From Planctomycetota bacterium (lineage in GTDB: Bacteria; Planctomycetota; Planctomycetia; Pirellulales; Lacipirellulaceae): DNA of 64,000 bases. Positions 34,857 through 44,300 of the stretch are shown here, piece by piece. A model generated the notes under the pieces. It searched no databases. It worked only from the letters and a program-made list of their open reading frames with translations, and was not told where the DNA came from. The stretch is taken from assembly GCA_024278955.1 (NCBI GenBank), contig JAJRSE010000139.1:1-64000 (forward strand). The letters are read 5' to 3'. Every line of letters starts with the position of its first letter. Within the stretch, counting starts at the first letter, position 1. Position numbers and translations under genes: made by a program.

Positions 34857-37034
34857 ATGAATACTGAAATAACACCGCTTGCCTTCAAAATCTATGGCAT
34901 GGACTGCGCTGAAGAAGTGGCGACGCTAAAACGCGAGTTGGGCCCGCTAACCGATGGCGAGGAGCAACTGGCGTTCGATATTCTCAACGCCAAGCTCTTT
35001 GTTGAAGCGGGGGCACTCTCCTCCGAGGAAGTAATTCAGGCCGTTTCGCGTACCGGTATGCGGGCCGAGGTGTGGCAGGAAGATGCCGACCAGCAAGCGG
35101 ACGTCGGTTTTTGGCAGCAACATGGCCGCAGCGTGTTGACCGTGGCCAGCGGCCTGTTTGGCTTGCTCGGCTTTGTTTATCACGCCAAGCTCGCAGGCAG
35201 TATTTCTGGAGCGTTGGGCTCGGAAGGAATGGGCGTTGCGGAGAGCGTACCACGGTTGGCAATCCTGCTTTATCTCTCTGGGGTCATTACCGGAGTTTGG
35301 CAAGTCTTTCCCAAGGCGTGGCGTGCGGCAATCACTTTACGGCCCGATATCAATCTGCTGATGACGGTTGCTGTCGTGGGGGCTGCCGCAATTGGCGAAT
35401 GGTTTGAAGCGGCAACGGTCGCTTTCCTATTCTCGGTATCGTTGGTATTAGAATCGTGGAGCGTCGGCCGTGCGAGACGTGCGATCGCGGCTTTGATGGA
35501 ACTCGCACCACCAGCGGCGCGCGTGCGTGACGCCAACGGCGCTGAAACCGAGGTGCCGCCCGATCAAGTTGCCATCGGCACGGTGTTTGTTGTTCGCCCA
35601 GGCGAGAAAATACCGCTCGATGGCCAAGTCGTCAGGGGAGAAAGCGATGTGAATCAAGCCCCCATTACCGGCGAAAGTGTTCCGGTCGAAAAAAACGTGG
35701 GGGCAGAAATCTTCGCCGGCACCATCAATGGCGACGGCACCCTCGAAATCGAATGTACAAAACGAGCCGAGGACTCGACCCTCGCGAACATCATCCGCAT
35801 GGTCGGCCAGGCTCAATCTCGCCGGGCGCCCTCAGAGAAATGGGTCGAAAAGTTTGCAAGAATTTACACGCCGATCGTGATGATAATTGCCGTCGCTATT
35901 CTGCTGGTTCCGCCCTTGTTGTTTGGGGGCGAATGGTTCGATTGGTTGTATCGCGCTTTGGTATTGCTGGTGATCGCTTGCCCCTGTGCGCTGGTTATCT
36001 CAACTCCTGTAAGTGTTGTCGCCTCGTTGGCTGCCGCGGCGAAGAACGGCGTGCTCATCAAAGGAGGCATTTACGTCGAAGCTCCCGCACACCTCAAAGC
36101 GATTGCGATGGACAAGACGGGCACACTCACCGAAGGCAAACCGGCGGTTGTCGACGTCGTGCCCCTCAGTGGCCATAGCGAAACGGAATTGCTCGAACGC
36201 GTCGCAGCACTCGAATCGCAAAGCAATCATCCGTTGGCGCGGGCTATCGTCGCCGCTGCTAACGAACGTAACATCAAAATCCCCGTTGCCGACGAGTTTG
36301 AAATTATCCAGGGTAAAGGGGCCACAGGCCGTATCGAGGGCAAGCTCTATTGGCTGGGCTCGCACCGCTACCTCGAAGAGCGGAAGCAAGAAACGCCGGA
36401 GGTCCACGAGCAGTTGGAAGCGATGCAGCAAGCCGGTCGCACGGTAGTGGTCGTTGGCAACGAAAAACACGTCTGCGGCTTTATCACCTTGGCCGACACG
36501 TTACGCCCAACGGCTGCCGACACGCTCTTGCAATTGCGAGACACTGGAATTGAACATCTGGTCATGCTCACCGGCGACAACCAAGGCACCGCAGATGTAA
36601 TCGCACGCGAAGTCGGTATCGACGAAGTGCATGCCGAGTTGCTCCCTGCCGACAAAGTCGCGGCCGTCGAGTCGCTGGTCGAGAAATACCATCAGGTGGC
36701 AATGATCGGCGATGGCGTCAACGACGCACCAGCGCTCGCCCGCGCAACTTTAGGCATTGCCATGGGCGCGGCTGGTAGCGACGCAGCCATCGAAACTGCC
36801 GATATCGCGCTCATGTCCGATGACCTCACAAAACTTCCCTGGCTCATCAACCACTCACGACGAACGCTGAACATCATCCGGCAGAACATTCTCTTCTCGC
36901 TCGCCGTAAAAGCCCTCTTCGTAGTCCTGACCTTCGCCGGTTTCGCCTCGCTGTGGGCCGCCATCGCTGCCGACATGGGCGCCTCGCTGCTGGTAATCTT
37001 CAACGGGCTGCGTTTGCTGCGACCAAATAAATGA
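34857..37034 (+). CDS. Heavy-metal P1B-type ATPase (ZntA/CadA-like, CPC motif)
   Basis: This 725-residue inner-membrane efflux pump should export soft or divalent metals at the cost of ATP. Signatures: the CPC motif in VIACPCALVIS (Zn/Cd/Pb or Cu subgroups), the phosphorylation site DKTGTLTEG (Asp 419), PITGESVPV, SNHPLARA (the HP motif), MLTGDN and MIGDGVNDAPAL. The N-terminal HMA-like domain reads KIYGMDCAEEVATLK, a C-x2-E variant lacking the second Cys. ATG 34857 is used; a TTG three codons earlier is not needed. Its TGA overlaps the next ATG (ATGA), coupling it to the MerT-like gene. Exact metal specificity is not readable; Zn/Cd/Pb is favoured. Confidence 0.93.
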   Translation: MNTEITPLAFKIYGMDCAEEVATLKRELGPLTDGEEQLAFDILNAKLFVEAGALSSEEVIQAVSRTGMRAEVWQEDADQQADVGFWQQHGRSVLTVASGLFGLLGFVYHAKLAGSISGALGSEGMGVAESVPRLAILLYLSGVITGVWQVFPKAWRAAITLRPDINLLMTVAVVGAAAIGEWFEAATVAFLFSVSLVLESWSVGRARRAIAALMELAPPAARVRDANGAETEVPPDQVAIGTVFVVRPGEKIPLDGQVVRGESDVNQAPITGESVPVEKNVGAEIFAGTINGDGTLEIECTKRAEDSTLANIIRMVGQAQSRRAPSEKWVEKFARIYTPIVMIIAVAILLVPPLLFGGEWFDWLYRALVLLVIACPCALVISTPVSVVASLAAAAKNGVLIKGGIYVEAPAHLKAIAMDKTGTLTEGKPAVVDVVPLSGHSETELLERVAALESQSNHPLARAIVAAANERNIKIPVADEFEIIQGKGATGRIEGKLYWLGSHRYLEERKQETPEVHEQLEAMQQAGRTVVVVGNEKHVCGFITLADTLRPTAADTLLQLRDTGIEHLVMLTGDNQGTADVIAREVGIDEVHAELLPADKVAAVESLVEKYHQVAMIGDGVNDAPALARATLGIAMGAAGSDAAIETADIALMSDDLTKLPWLINHSRRTLNIIRQNILFSLAVKALFVVLTFAGFASLWAAIAADMGASLLVIFNGLRLLRPNK

Positions 37035-37582
37035 ATGGGCCAGGTTGCCGGTGCGAGACCGAAAACCCTTCGGGAGCCTGTTGCTTGGGAAGTGTCGCCA
37101 AGGGTATCGAGGTTGCGAAAGCAGAACTGCACATCGACCCAGCGAGTGTTCAATCAACGCCGGTCCTTGCCGAGCCACCATCGATTCGAGGCGAAAGGAT
37201 TGCCAAAATCGGTACGATTGTCTCGGCCATCATGGCATCGGCCTGCTGTTGGCTGCCGTTGGTTTTGCTGGCCCTCGGTGTGTCGGGTGCCGGGATCGCT
37301 TCGGCGCTGGAGGCTTATCGTCCTCTATTTATGGTTGTGACGTTTAGTTTTCTGGCGGCTGCATTCTATTACACGTATCGCCCTAAAAAATCAGCTGACC
37401 GAGATGGGCATGGTTGTTGTGCTACTGAAGAAACCAAGGATTGTTGCACTTCGACTACGAAGGGGCGTTTCAACATGATGGCAATGAACAAGGTCATGCT
37501 CTGGGTCGTAACAGCGTTTTCCCAAGCTATGTCGGTGCGTTGCTTGGAACGAACAGCAGCAGTGTCGCCCCTAGCGACATGA
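37031..37582 (+). CDS. merT: MerT-like metal transport membrane protein
   Basis: The 183 residues begin with a Cys-bearing lead (GPGCRCETE, GACCLGS). The MerT core follows: IMASACCWLPLVLLALGVSGAG (first helix with the Cys pair), EAYRPLFMVVTFSFLAAAFYY (second helix), and a cytoplasmic Cys segment (GCCATEETKDCC). MerT brings Hg(II) or related ions inward to a reductase or pump. The third helix looks broken: after MLWVVTAF the frame reads an unhydrophobic tail (SQAMSVRCLERT), whereas the -1 frame reads FPSYVGALLGTNSSS and runs into the HMA domain. The gene thus seems to be a MerT-HMA fusion split by a small deletion or frameshift near 37517-37525. It overlaps the ATPase by 4 bases. Confidence 0.75.
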   Translation: MNGPGCRCETENPSGACCLGSVAKGIEVAKAELHIDPASVQSTPVLAEPPSIRGERIAKIGTIVSAIMASACCWLPLVLLALGVSGAGIASALEAYRPLFMVVTFSFLAAAFYYTYRPKKSADRDGHGCCATEETKDCCTSTTKGRFNMMAMNKVMLWVVTAFSQAMSVRCLERTAAVSPLAT

Positions 37583-37812
37583 ACACCACCGTATTCAAAA
37601 TTGATGGCATGACTTGCGTGGGCCGTGCTGCGATCGTCGAAAAAGCAGTTCGCGAAGTGCCTGGGGTATTAGCTGTTGATGTCGAATATGAGCATGGGCA
37701 AGCAATTGTCGGTACGGGCCTACGCTGTCCCGTTCCAACAGAACAGATCATTCAGGCACTCCGTCAAGTAGGTTATGGGGCACAGCTGTCCGAATTTCCC
37801 GGGCTAAAATAA
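37579..37812 (+). CDS. HMA (MerP-like) metal-binding domain protein with altered CxxC
   Basis: The 77 residues from ATG 37579 overlap the MerT stop as ATGA, so they could be translated by coupling. The fold is a heavy-metal-associated domain: TTVFKIDGMTCVGRAAIVEK … VPGVLAVDVEYEHGQAIVG … QIIQALRQVGYGA. The metal loop should be GMTCxxC; here it is GMTCVGR, with Arg replacing the second Cys, reachable by one base change (TGT to CGT). The -1-frame continuity with the end of MerT indicates the domain was once fused to MerT. It may be decaying or specialised. Confidence 0.7.
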   Translation: MNTTVFKIDGMTCVGRAAIVEKAVREVPGVLAVDVEYEHGQAIVGTGLRCPVPTEQIIQALRQVGYGAQLSEFPGLK

Positions 37813-37876
37813 CGCACCAGGCATCTGCCGGAGTGGAATCAAGGACTATAAGCAGCGTCATCGCAGCGAAATTGTG

Positions 37877-37905
37877 TTGACAGCAGCCTCGCAGATGCAA
37901 TCATA
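37877..37905 (+). promoter_or_regulatory. Weak sigma70-like promoter candidate
   Basis: TTGACA at 37877-37882 is followed after 17 bases by ATCATA at 37900-37905. The -35 is perfect, the -10 poor. It lies 184 bases upstream of the second Cys-rich gene and 65 bases after the HMA gene. Confidence 0.25.
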
Positions 37906-38088
37906 GAGCGATGCTGGCATGGGTTGCCATTGACCTCGGCTCAGTATTCGTGGACTATTCTCCCTTTCCTTGCGTGAGATTGATTTGAAATTTTGCTTAC
38001 GTTCTCCTGTAGTTTGGTCCACGATAAACCGATTTTGAAGAAGACTGTCTTTCCTTCGACTGACTGAAGGAGCAGAGGAACAATTCCT

Positions 38089-38619
38089 ATGTGGATCACT
38101 CAACCAATTGCGACTCGCCTGTTCGTATGGCTTGCTGTCATCGCGATCCCGTTTCAGGGTCTGCCATCAGCGGCTTGCGGCTGTGCTCGAATGACTCTTC
38201 AGCTTTCTGCAATGAGTGGGATTGCTCAAGAGGCGAGTTGCTGTAGTCAACCTCGCGTTGGCCAGTGTCCTTGCACGGGCGCTTCGGTTTGCCATTGTGG
38301 CGAAGCGAGTTCTTGCTATCAGTCTGAGCCTTCTTGCTGTTCGAGTGAAAGTGCTACGGACTCTGGTTGTCAGTGTGCAGGTAATTGTCAATGTGGCGGC
38401 AACTGCCAGTGTACTCAGGACAACGCACCCACAGAACCTACCATCCCCCCAGTCGAAAATAGTTCGCCTGATCGGATTGTTGTCGACTCGGCATCGACAG
38501 CCTCTCTCTCGACCATTTATCTGCCTACCAAGGCACCACAGCAGTTGGATAGGAACGCCGGAGCAAATGCTTTGACGGCCCTCGATAGCTGCGTCGCTCT
38601 CTGCCGGTTCGCTCTCTGA
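38089..38619 (+). CDS. Exported Cys-rich protein, island family member 2
   Basis: The 176 residues start from ATG 38089, with AGAGGA upstream. The signal peptide contains LAVIAIPFQGLPSA. The mature part is full of Cys pairs, including EASCCSQP, CPCTGASVCHCGE, EPSCCSSE and a tandem C-Q-C-x-G-N-C-Q-C-G-G-N-C-Q-C run, about 20 Cys in total. A Pro/Ser-rich spacer follows and the protein ends LDSCVALCRFAL. The shared signal-peptide and C-terminal motifs link it to 33266-33706 and 48838-49275. It lies between the MerT/HMA pair and the CusBA genes. A periplasmic or surface metal sponge is inferred; no described family is recognised. Confidence 0.65.
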   Translation: MWITQPIATRLFVWLAVIAIPFQGLPSAACGCARMTLQLSAMSGIAQEASCCSQPRVGQCPCTGASVCHCGEASSCYQSEPSCCSSESATDSGCQCAGNCQCGGNCQCTQDNAPTEPTIPPVENSSPDRIVVDSASTASLSTIYLPTKAPQQLDRNAGANALTALDSCVALCRFAL

Positions 38620-38850
38620 ACCCCTTTTTCTTATGGCGCTGATGCGCATGGTGAGATACGTGCTAGCTTGCGCGCAATACTTGCATCGCTAAGCATGACC
38701 ATTCGCTGCGGATTGATGCGAGCCTAGTAAAGGTTCGTTCCCAGGAATCGCTTGCCTGTCTATTTGCTGATTCGCGTTCGAGGAAAGGAATGCTGTGCAT
38801 TCTTGCAATTCCTTGACGCGAAACCAATATCCATGAATCGAGGAACGATT

Positions 38851-38991
38851 ATGTACGGAAACGGATTTCGTTGGATTGCTGTTTTGTTTGTCATCGTTGC
38901 GTTAACTGTATCGGGTTGCCAGACCTTTAAGAGGTCGAGCCCGTCTGCGGGGAATACCTCTTCAGGCGGTGGTTGTCCGAGTTGTGGTTAG
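38851..38991 (+). CDS. 46-residue lipoprotein with terminal CPSCG
   Basis: From ATG 38851 (GAGGAAC 8 bases upstream) the protein is a lipoprotein signal peptide (FRWIAVLFVIVALTVSGC, Cys at 23) followed by only 24 mature residues ending GGGCPSCG. The CPxCG end could ligate a metal ion next to the membrane. It directly precedes cusB by 108 bases. A frame start 33 codons earlier has no support. Confidence 0.6.
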   Translation: MYGNGFRWIAVLFVIVALTVSGCQTFKRSSPSAGNTSSGGGCPSCG

Positions 38992-39099
38992 TCCCGAATT
39001 CGCCGGAGTGAGCAGCGTGGCAGCTCGCGTGCCCTGCGCACCACGTCTGCTCGCTTCGATTTTTACTTATAAGCTGCTTTGCAAAGCCGTGAGATTGAT

Positions 39100-41322
39100 A
39101 TGAACGACGAAAAAGAAAAATCGAGTTCCACCTCGCAACTTCCGGAAACCCCGGTAAGCGAGTCCAACAATTCAAATCAGGCGAGCAAGCAAGTTGCCGC
39201 AGGCCAGGAGCCCCGCCATTGGTGGATCAAGCTGTTGGTACCGCCACTGCTGTTACTCGCTACCGGTGCTGCCCTTATTTTTGGTCTCGGGGTCGCTCAG
39301 AGGGCGGGTTGGGTTTCTGCCGGCGGTGGAGGTGGCGGCGGCGATCAGACGGCGGCTGCCGATACCAGAACCTACATCTGCCCGATGATCTGCGTGCCAC
39401 CCCAAATTGGCCCAGGCCGCTGCCCCGTCTGTGCGATGGAGCTTGTCCCCGCGTCGTCAGGTGGCGGAGCTTCCGACTCGCAGTCGGTCAGTATTGACTC
39501 GGCTGCCCGTCGGATCGCAAACATCCGCACCGCAGCCGTAACCTCGATGCCGATGACTCGCACGATTCGTACTATTGGAGAACTCAGTAGCGACGAAGGA
39601 TCGGTGAAAACGCTCTCGGCGTATGTCGACGGTCGGCTTGACCGGCTTTATGCCGACTACACAGGGGTTGTTGTCGAAAAGGGCGACCACCTAGCGCTAG
39701 TCTATTCGCCGAGACTTTATTCGAGTCAGGTCGAGCTGCTGCTAGCGAAGAAGGCTCGTGAAAACAGTCGCTCTTCGACGCTTACTCGCGTTGTCGAATC
39801 GAATCGCGACCTTTACGAAAGCTCCCGCGAGCGGCTGATCGAACTGGGCATGACCGCGTCGCAGATCGACGAGCTCGAACGATCGGGAAAAGCAAACAGC
39901 CGCATGCATCTTTGTGCTCCGATCCACGGCACAGTCATCAAGAAGTACGCCACCGAAGGCCAATACGTCAAAGAAGGTCAGGCGATCTACGAATTGGCCG
40001 ACCTATCGACAGTCTGGCTGATGCTTGAGCTGTTCCCAGAAGATGCGGCAACCATTCGATACGGACAAAAAGTGGAAGCCGAAGTGCAGTCGCTCCCCGG
40101 TCGGAAGTTCACTGGCCGCGTGGCTTTCATCGATCCGAATGTCAATCCAAACACACGCACAGTAGGAGTTCGCGTTGTCATTTCAAACGAGGACGGTACT
40201 CTGCGAATAGGCGATTACGCCAAAGCCACGATCGAAGTTTCGCTGGCCAGTCAGCAAGGAGGAATCTACGACCCCGAGTTAGCCAACAAGTGGATCAGCC
40301 CACGGCACCCACACATCGTCGAGTCTTCTCCTGGGAAATGCTCGGTTTGTGGTATCGACTTGGTCCCCGCCTCCCAGTTTGGCTTTACCGCCGAGGCAAG
40401 CGGTGGCGAAGTGCTCGTGGTACCTCGGAATGCGGTACTCATGGCGGGCAATAACAGTGTTCTTTACGTAGAAACAGAACCCGGCCGCTTTGAGATTCGA
40501 CGCATTGTGCTTGGCCCAAGTTGCGGCGATCAAATTGTCATTTTGGAAGGTGTGAAGGAAGGCGAAGAGGTTGCCACGCGAGGTAACTTCTTGATCGACT
40601 CGCAAATGCAGCTTGTGGGGAATCCCTCACTCATCGACCCCACTAAAATTAAGCCAAGGATGGGCGAAGGCCTGTCGGAGGAGGCGCTTGCCGCGATCGC
40701 CGAACTTCCTGAAGAAGATCGGCCTCTGGCAGAAAGCCAACGCATCTGCCCAGTTACGGAGATGGAACTCGGCTCGATGGGGACTCCCATCAAGGTGGAC
40801 GTAAATGGAACGCCGATCTTTATTTGCTGCGAAGGTTGTCGCGAAAGCCTTCTTGAGGAATCGGGAAAATATCTCGCCATACTCGCTAATCCAGACAAAC
40901 TGAGCGACGAGGAGGAGCAGGCTATCGCAACGGCCCTTTCCGAGCTTTCGCCAGAAGATCGGGCCATTGCCGAGCAACAACGAATTTGCCCTGTGGCTGA
41001 TTACCGGCTCGGCTCGATGGGGCCACCCATCAAAGTTGATGTGAACGGAACACCGGTCTTTATCTGCTGTGGAGGTTGTCGCGAAGGACTTCTTGAAGAA
41101 TCAGAAAAATATCTCGCGAAACTCTCCAAAGGCCCTCCTGCCAAAAGTTCGACCGCTAGCGGGTCAATGGGGCTGCCGCCAATTAGCACCTTCGAGATCG
41201 TGGAACCTCAAATGGAGCTTCCACCGATCGAGGCTTTTCAAGTGGTCCCTGAACGTATCGCAGAAGACAATCAAGCGTCTGGCGAACCTGTTGCCGAGCT
41301 ACCGACGGAGGTTCTCCGATGA
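39100..41322 (+). CDS. cusB: CusB-type RND efflux adaptor with extra heavy-metal-binding and paired TRASH/YHS-like domains
   Basis: This 740-residue periplasmic adaptor has one N-terminal anchor (LLVPPLLLLATGAALIFGLGV). It links the inner-membrane pump CusA to the outer-membrane channel. Residues 91-117 form a heavy-metal-binding domain (TYICPMICVPPQIGPGRCPV, then CAMELVP). The barrel-sandwich core follows (TLSAYVDGRLDRLYADYTG, APIHGTVIKKYATEGQYVKEG). A second, incomplete metal domain lies at about 398-421 (WISPRHPHIVESSPGKCSVC), where the first CPM is replaced by SPR. The C-terminus adds two 80-residue tandem modules (from about 549 and 629), each with ICPV … LGSMG-x-PIKVDVNGTP … ICC-x-GC. 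The ATG at 39100 is used. The stop overlaps cusA (ATGA). Confidence 0.93.
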   Translation: MNDEKEKSSSTSQLPETPVSESNNSNQASKQVAAGQEPRHWWIKLLVPPLLLLATGAALIFGLGVAQRAGWVSAGGGGGGGDQTAAADTRTYICPMICVPPQIGPGRCPVCAMELVPASSGGGASDSQSVSIDSAARRIANIRTAAVTSMPMTRTIRTIGELSSDEGSVKTLSAYVDGRLDRLYADYTGVVVEKGDHLALVYSPRLYSSQVELLLAKKARENSRSSTLTRVVESNRDLYESSRERLIELGMTASQIDELERSGKANSRMHLCAPIHGTVIKKYATEGQYVKEGQAIYELADLSTVWLMLELFPEDAATIRYGQKVEAEVQSLPGRKFTGRVAFIDPNVNPNTRTVGVRVVISNEDGTLRIGDYAKATIEVSLASQQGGIYDPELANKWISPRHPHIVESSPGKCSVCGIDLVPASQFGFTAEASGGEVLVVPRNAVLMAGNNSVLYVETEPGRFEIRRIVLGPSCGDQIVILEGVKEGEEVATRGNFLIDSQMQLVGNPSLIDPTKIKPRMGEGLSEEALAAIAELPEEDRPLAESQRICPVTEMELGSMGTPIKVDVNGTPIFICCEGCRESLLEESGKYLAILANPDKLSDEEEQAIATALSELSPEDRAIAEQQRICPVADYRLGSMGPPIKVDVNGTPVFICCGGCREGLLEESEKYLAKLSKGPPAKSSTASGSMGLPPISTFEIVEPQMELPPIEAFQVVPERIAEDNQASGEPVAELPTEVLR

Positions 41323-44300
41323 TCAGGAAAATACTCGATTTTTGCATCCGCGAACGATTGGTCGTCCTGGTAGGAATGGTCGTGGTGTTCGCCTATGGCG
41401 TGTACGCAACCAAAAAAGTGCCCCTCGATGCGATACCCAATGTGGGTGAAAACCAGGTGATCGTACTGGTGGAATGGATGGGTCGGTCTCCTAAAGATAT
41501 GGAAGACCAGATTACCTATCCGCTTTCAATCGCTCTCCAAGCCGTGCCGGGCGCGAAGAGTGTGCGTGGCAAGAGCATGTTCGGTTTTAGCTTCGTGCAG
41601 GTAACATTCGGCGACGAAACTGATTTCTATTGGGCTCGTTCTCGCGTTGCTGAGCAACTCACCAGCGTCTCGAATATCTTACCCGATGGCGTAACTCCTG
41701 TTCTTGCACCCGACGCGACGGCATTGGGCCAGATTTACTACTATGTGCTTGAACCGCCGCCAGGTATGGATCTGGCCGAGCTGCGATCGAAGCAAGACTT
41801 CTTCATTAAGTATGCTCTGCAATCCGTCGAAGGCGTGGCAGAAGTCGCTTCCATCGGTGGCTACGTCAAGCAGTACCAGATCGAAGTCGACCCAGACAAA
41901 TTGCGTTACCACAATATCCCGCTCGCTAAGGTAATCCGAGCGGTTAAAGAATCGAACATCGACGTTGGTGCAAAGACTGTCGAAGTCAGCGGCATGGAGT
42001 TCCTCGTTCGTGGCAAAGGCTTCATCGGTTCAGGCAAGACCGAACCAGAGACGCTCAAACAGATCGAAGACACCGTCGTGCTGACACGGCATGGAATCCC
42101 GGTTCGTGTTCGTGATTTGGCTCAAGTTCAAATCGGTCCCAGTTTTCGACGCGGGGCACTCGACCACAACGGTAAGGAAGCGGTCGGTGGTGTGGTCGTG
42201 ATGCGGTATCGCGAGAACCCGCGTGAAGTAATCGAACGAGTTGAAGCCAAGGTGAGGGCCCTGGAGTCCGAACTCGACGGAATCAAGATCCATGCTGTCT
42301 ATAACCGCATCGATCTGATCGACGAAACCATCACCACGTTGACCGATGCCTTAGGGCATGAAATTTTGATTACCATTGCGATTGTTGTCTTGTTCCTGCT
42401 GCATATACGGGCAAGTATCATCATTGCCATCACCTTGCCGATGGCTGTCTTGATGTCGTTTATCGGCATGAAAGTCTACGGCGTGGATGCCAACATCATG
42501 TCACTCGCCGGCATTGTGATCGCCATTGGAACGATGGTCGACATGGGGATCATTATTCTGGAGAACATTTACGACCATCTTTCCGAGTGGGAGGCGAAAG
42601 GCTCACCCGGTGGTCAAAAAAATCGACTCGTAGTCATTCGCGAGGCGGCCGCCGAAGTGGTGCCCGCCGTGATCACGGCCGTGACTACCACGATCGTCAG
42701 CTTTCTTCCTGTGTTTTTATTGACAGGGCGCGATCACCGACTGTTCTCGCCGCTGGCTTGGACGAAGACTTTTGCGCTTATGTCCAGCTTGATTGTTGCC
42801 GTGACGGTTGTTCCGATGCTCTGCCGTGTTTTTCTGAAAAGCTCGCGCACGCCGCGTTGGGCGAGCCTTACGGCAGGGTTCGCGTTTGCCGCCTTGAGTG
42901 CCGGGCTCTGCTTTTTTGTTTGGGGCGACCATATTGCGGCGAATTGGGTGTCGGTGGGTCTGCCATTTGCGACGGTCATTGCCGGGGGAATCGGCTTTCT
43001 GATCGGCTGGTGGATGTCGCGAGAGAAGATCCGGCCCATGGAAGAAAACCCGGCTAGCCGATTTGTCTTGTGGCTGTACGCCGGGCGATTGAAGCTGGCT
43101 CTGAGACGAAAAGTGTTCATGCTCTCCTTTCCCGCTATCATTTTAGTCGTCGGGTTGGGCGCTTGGATTGGGCTGCCGACTGTGCTGAAACCAGTCGAAA
43201 GTCTTTTTTCGATGCTCGGTGCCGACCTCAACGCGGTGCCCGGCTATGTCACCGCCAAGCACACTTTTACCGGTCTCGAAACCGACGACTGGATTGCGCT
43301 CGACGAAGGCAGTTGGTTTTACATGCCCAGTTTGTATCCGGCTGCCAGCTTTTCTCAGGCAATGGAGGTACTCCAAACCCAGGACGTCATGATCAAGGCG
43401 ATTCCTGAGGTCAAAGATGTGCTTGGAAAAATCGGGCGCATCGAATCGGCCCTCGATCCGGCTCCCGCTGCGATGGTCGAAACCTATATCATGCTTGAAC
43501 CTCGTGAAAAGTGGCGAGAGGGCATGACCGAAAAAAAAATCTGGGATGAAATCAACTCGGTAGCTACGTTGCTGGGGATTACTCCGGCCTCGCCGCTGCA
43601 GCCTATCGAAGGCCGTGTGGTCATGCTCCAAAGTGGCATCAAAGCTCCAATGGCCGTGCGCATCTATGGCGACACTTTGGAAGGATTGGGCAAAGCGTCG
43701 TTGGCGGTGGGAGAACGCCTGAAAAAACTCCATCATGTCAACGCAGGCACCGTTAATCCTGACATAGTGATGGGTAAACCCTATTTTGAGTTCGAGGTGG
43801 ATCGCGAAGAGGCGGCACGCTACGGCATGACGACCATGATGGTCAACGAGATCGTGTCTGCTGGTCTGGGCGGCTTGGACGTGACCACGACCGTCGAAGG
43901 TCGCGAACGCTACCCCATTCAAATCCGCTTCCAACGAGACATCCGAGAGCGGATCGACGAATTGGGCCAAGTACCGGTGGTAACCCCCACCGGCGATGTT
44001 GTCCCCTTAGAACGGCTTGCGCAGATCACCACCACCTGGGGGCCTGGAGCAATCAACAGCGAAGACGCACGTTTGGTAGCGCATGTTTCCTTCTCACCCT
44101 CCGGTGCCTCAGGCGATCTAGAAACGGTGAAATCGGTGATGACCGCTCTACGCGCCGCCCGAGAAAGTGGTGAGCTTGTGTTTCCTGAGGGCAACTTCGA
44201 GTTGCAAGCCGTCGGGTCTTTTCAGAATCAGATCGAAGCGAACGAACGCTTGATGTGGATTGTGCCGACCGTCGTCTTGATCAACTTGTTTCTACATTAT

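Noticed and set aside
37441..37812. 123-codon frame taken as one complete protein including the HMA domain
   Set aside because: Its first 24 residues are MerT DNA read in the wrong frame; only the part after FPSYVG is meaningful, so the HMA protein is called from 37579.
38167..38649. 160-codon minus-strand frame opposite the second Cys-rich gene
   Set aside because: Thr/Arg-rich shadow of Cys codons; the plus-strand frame has a signal peptide, a ribosome-binding site and family motifs.
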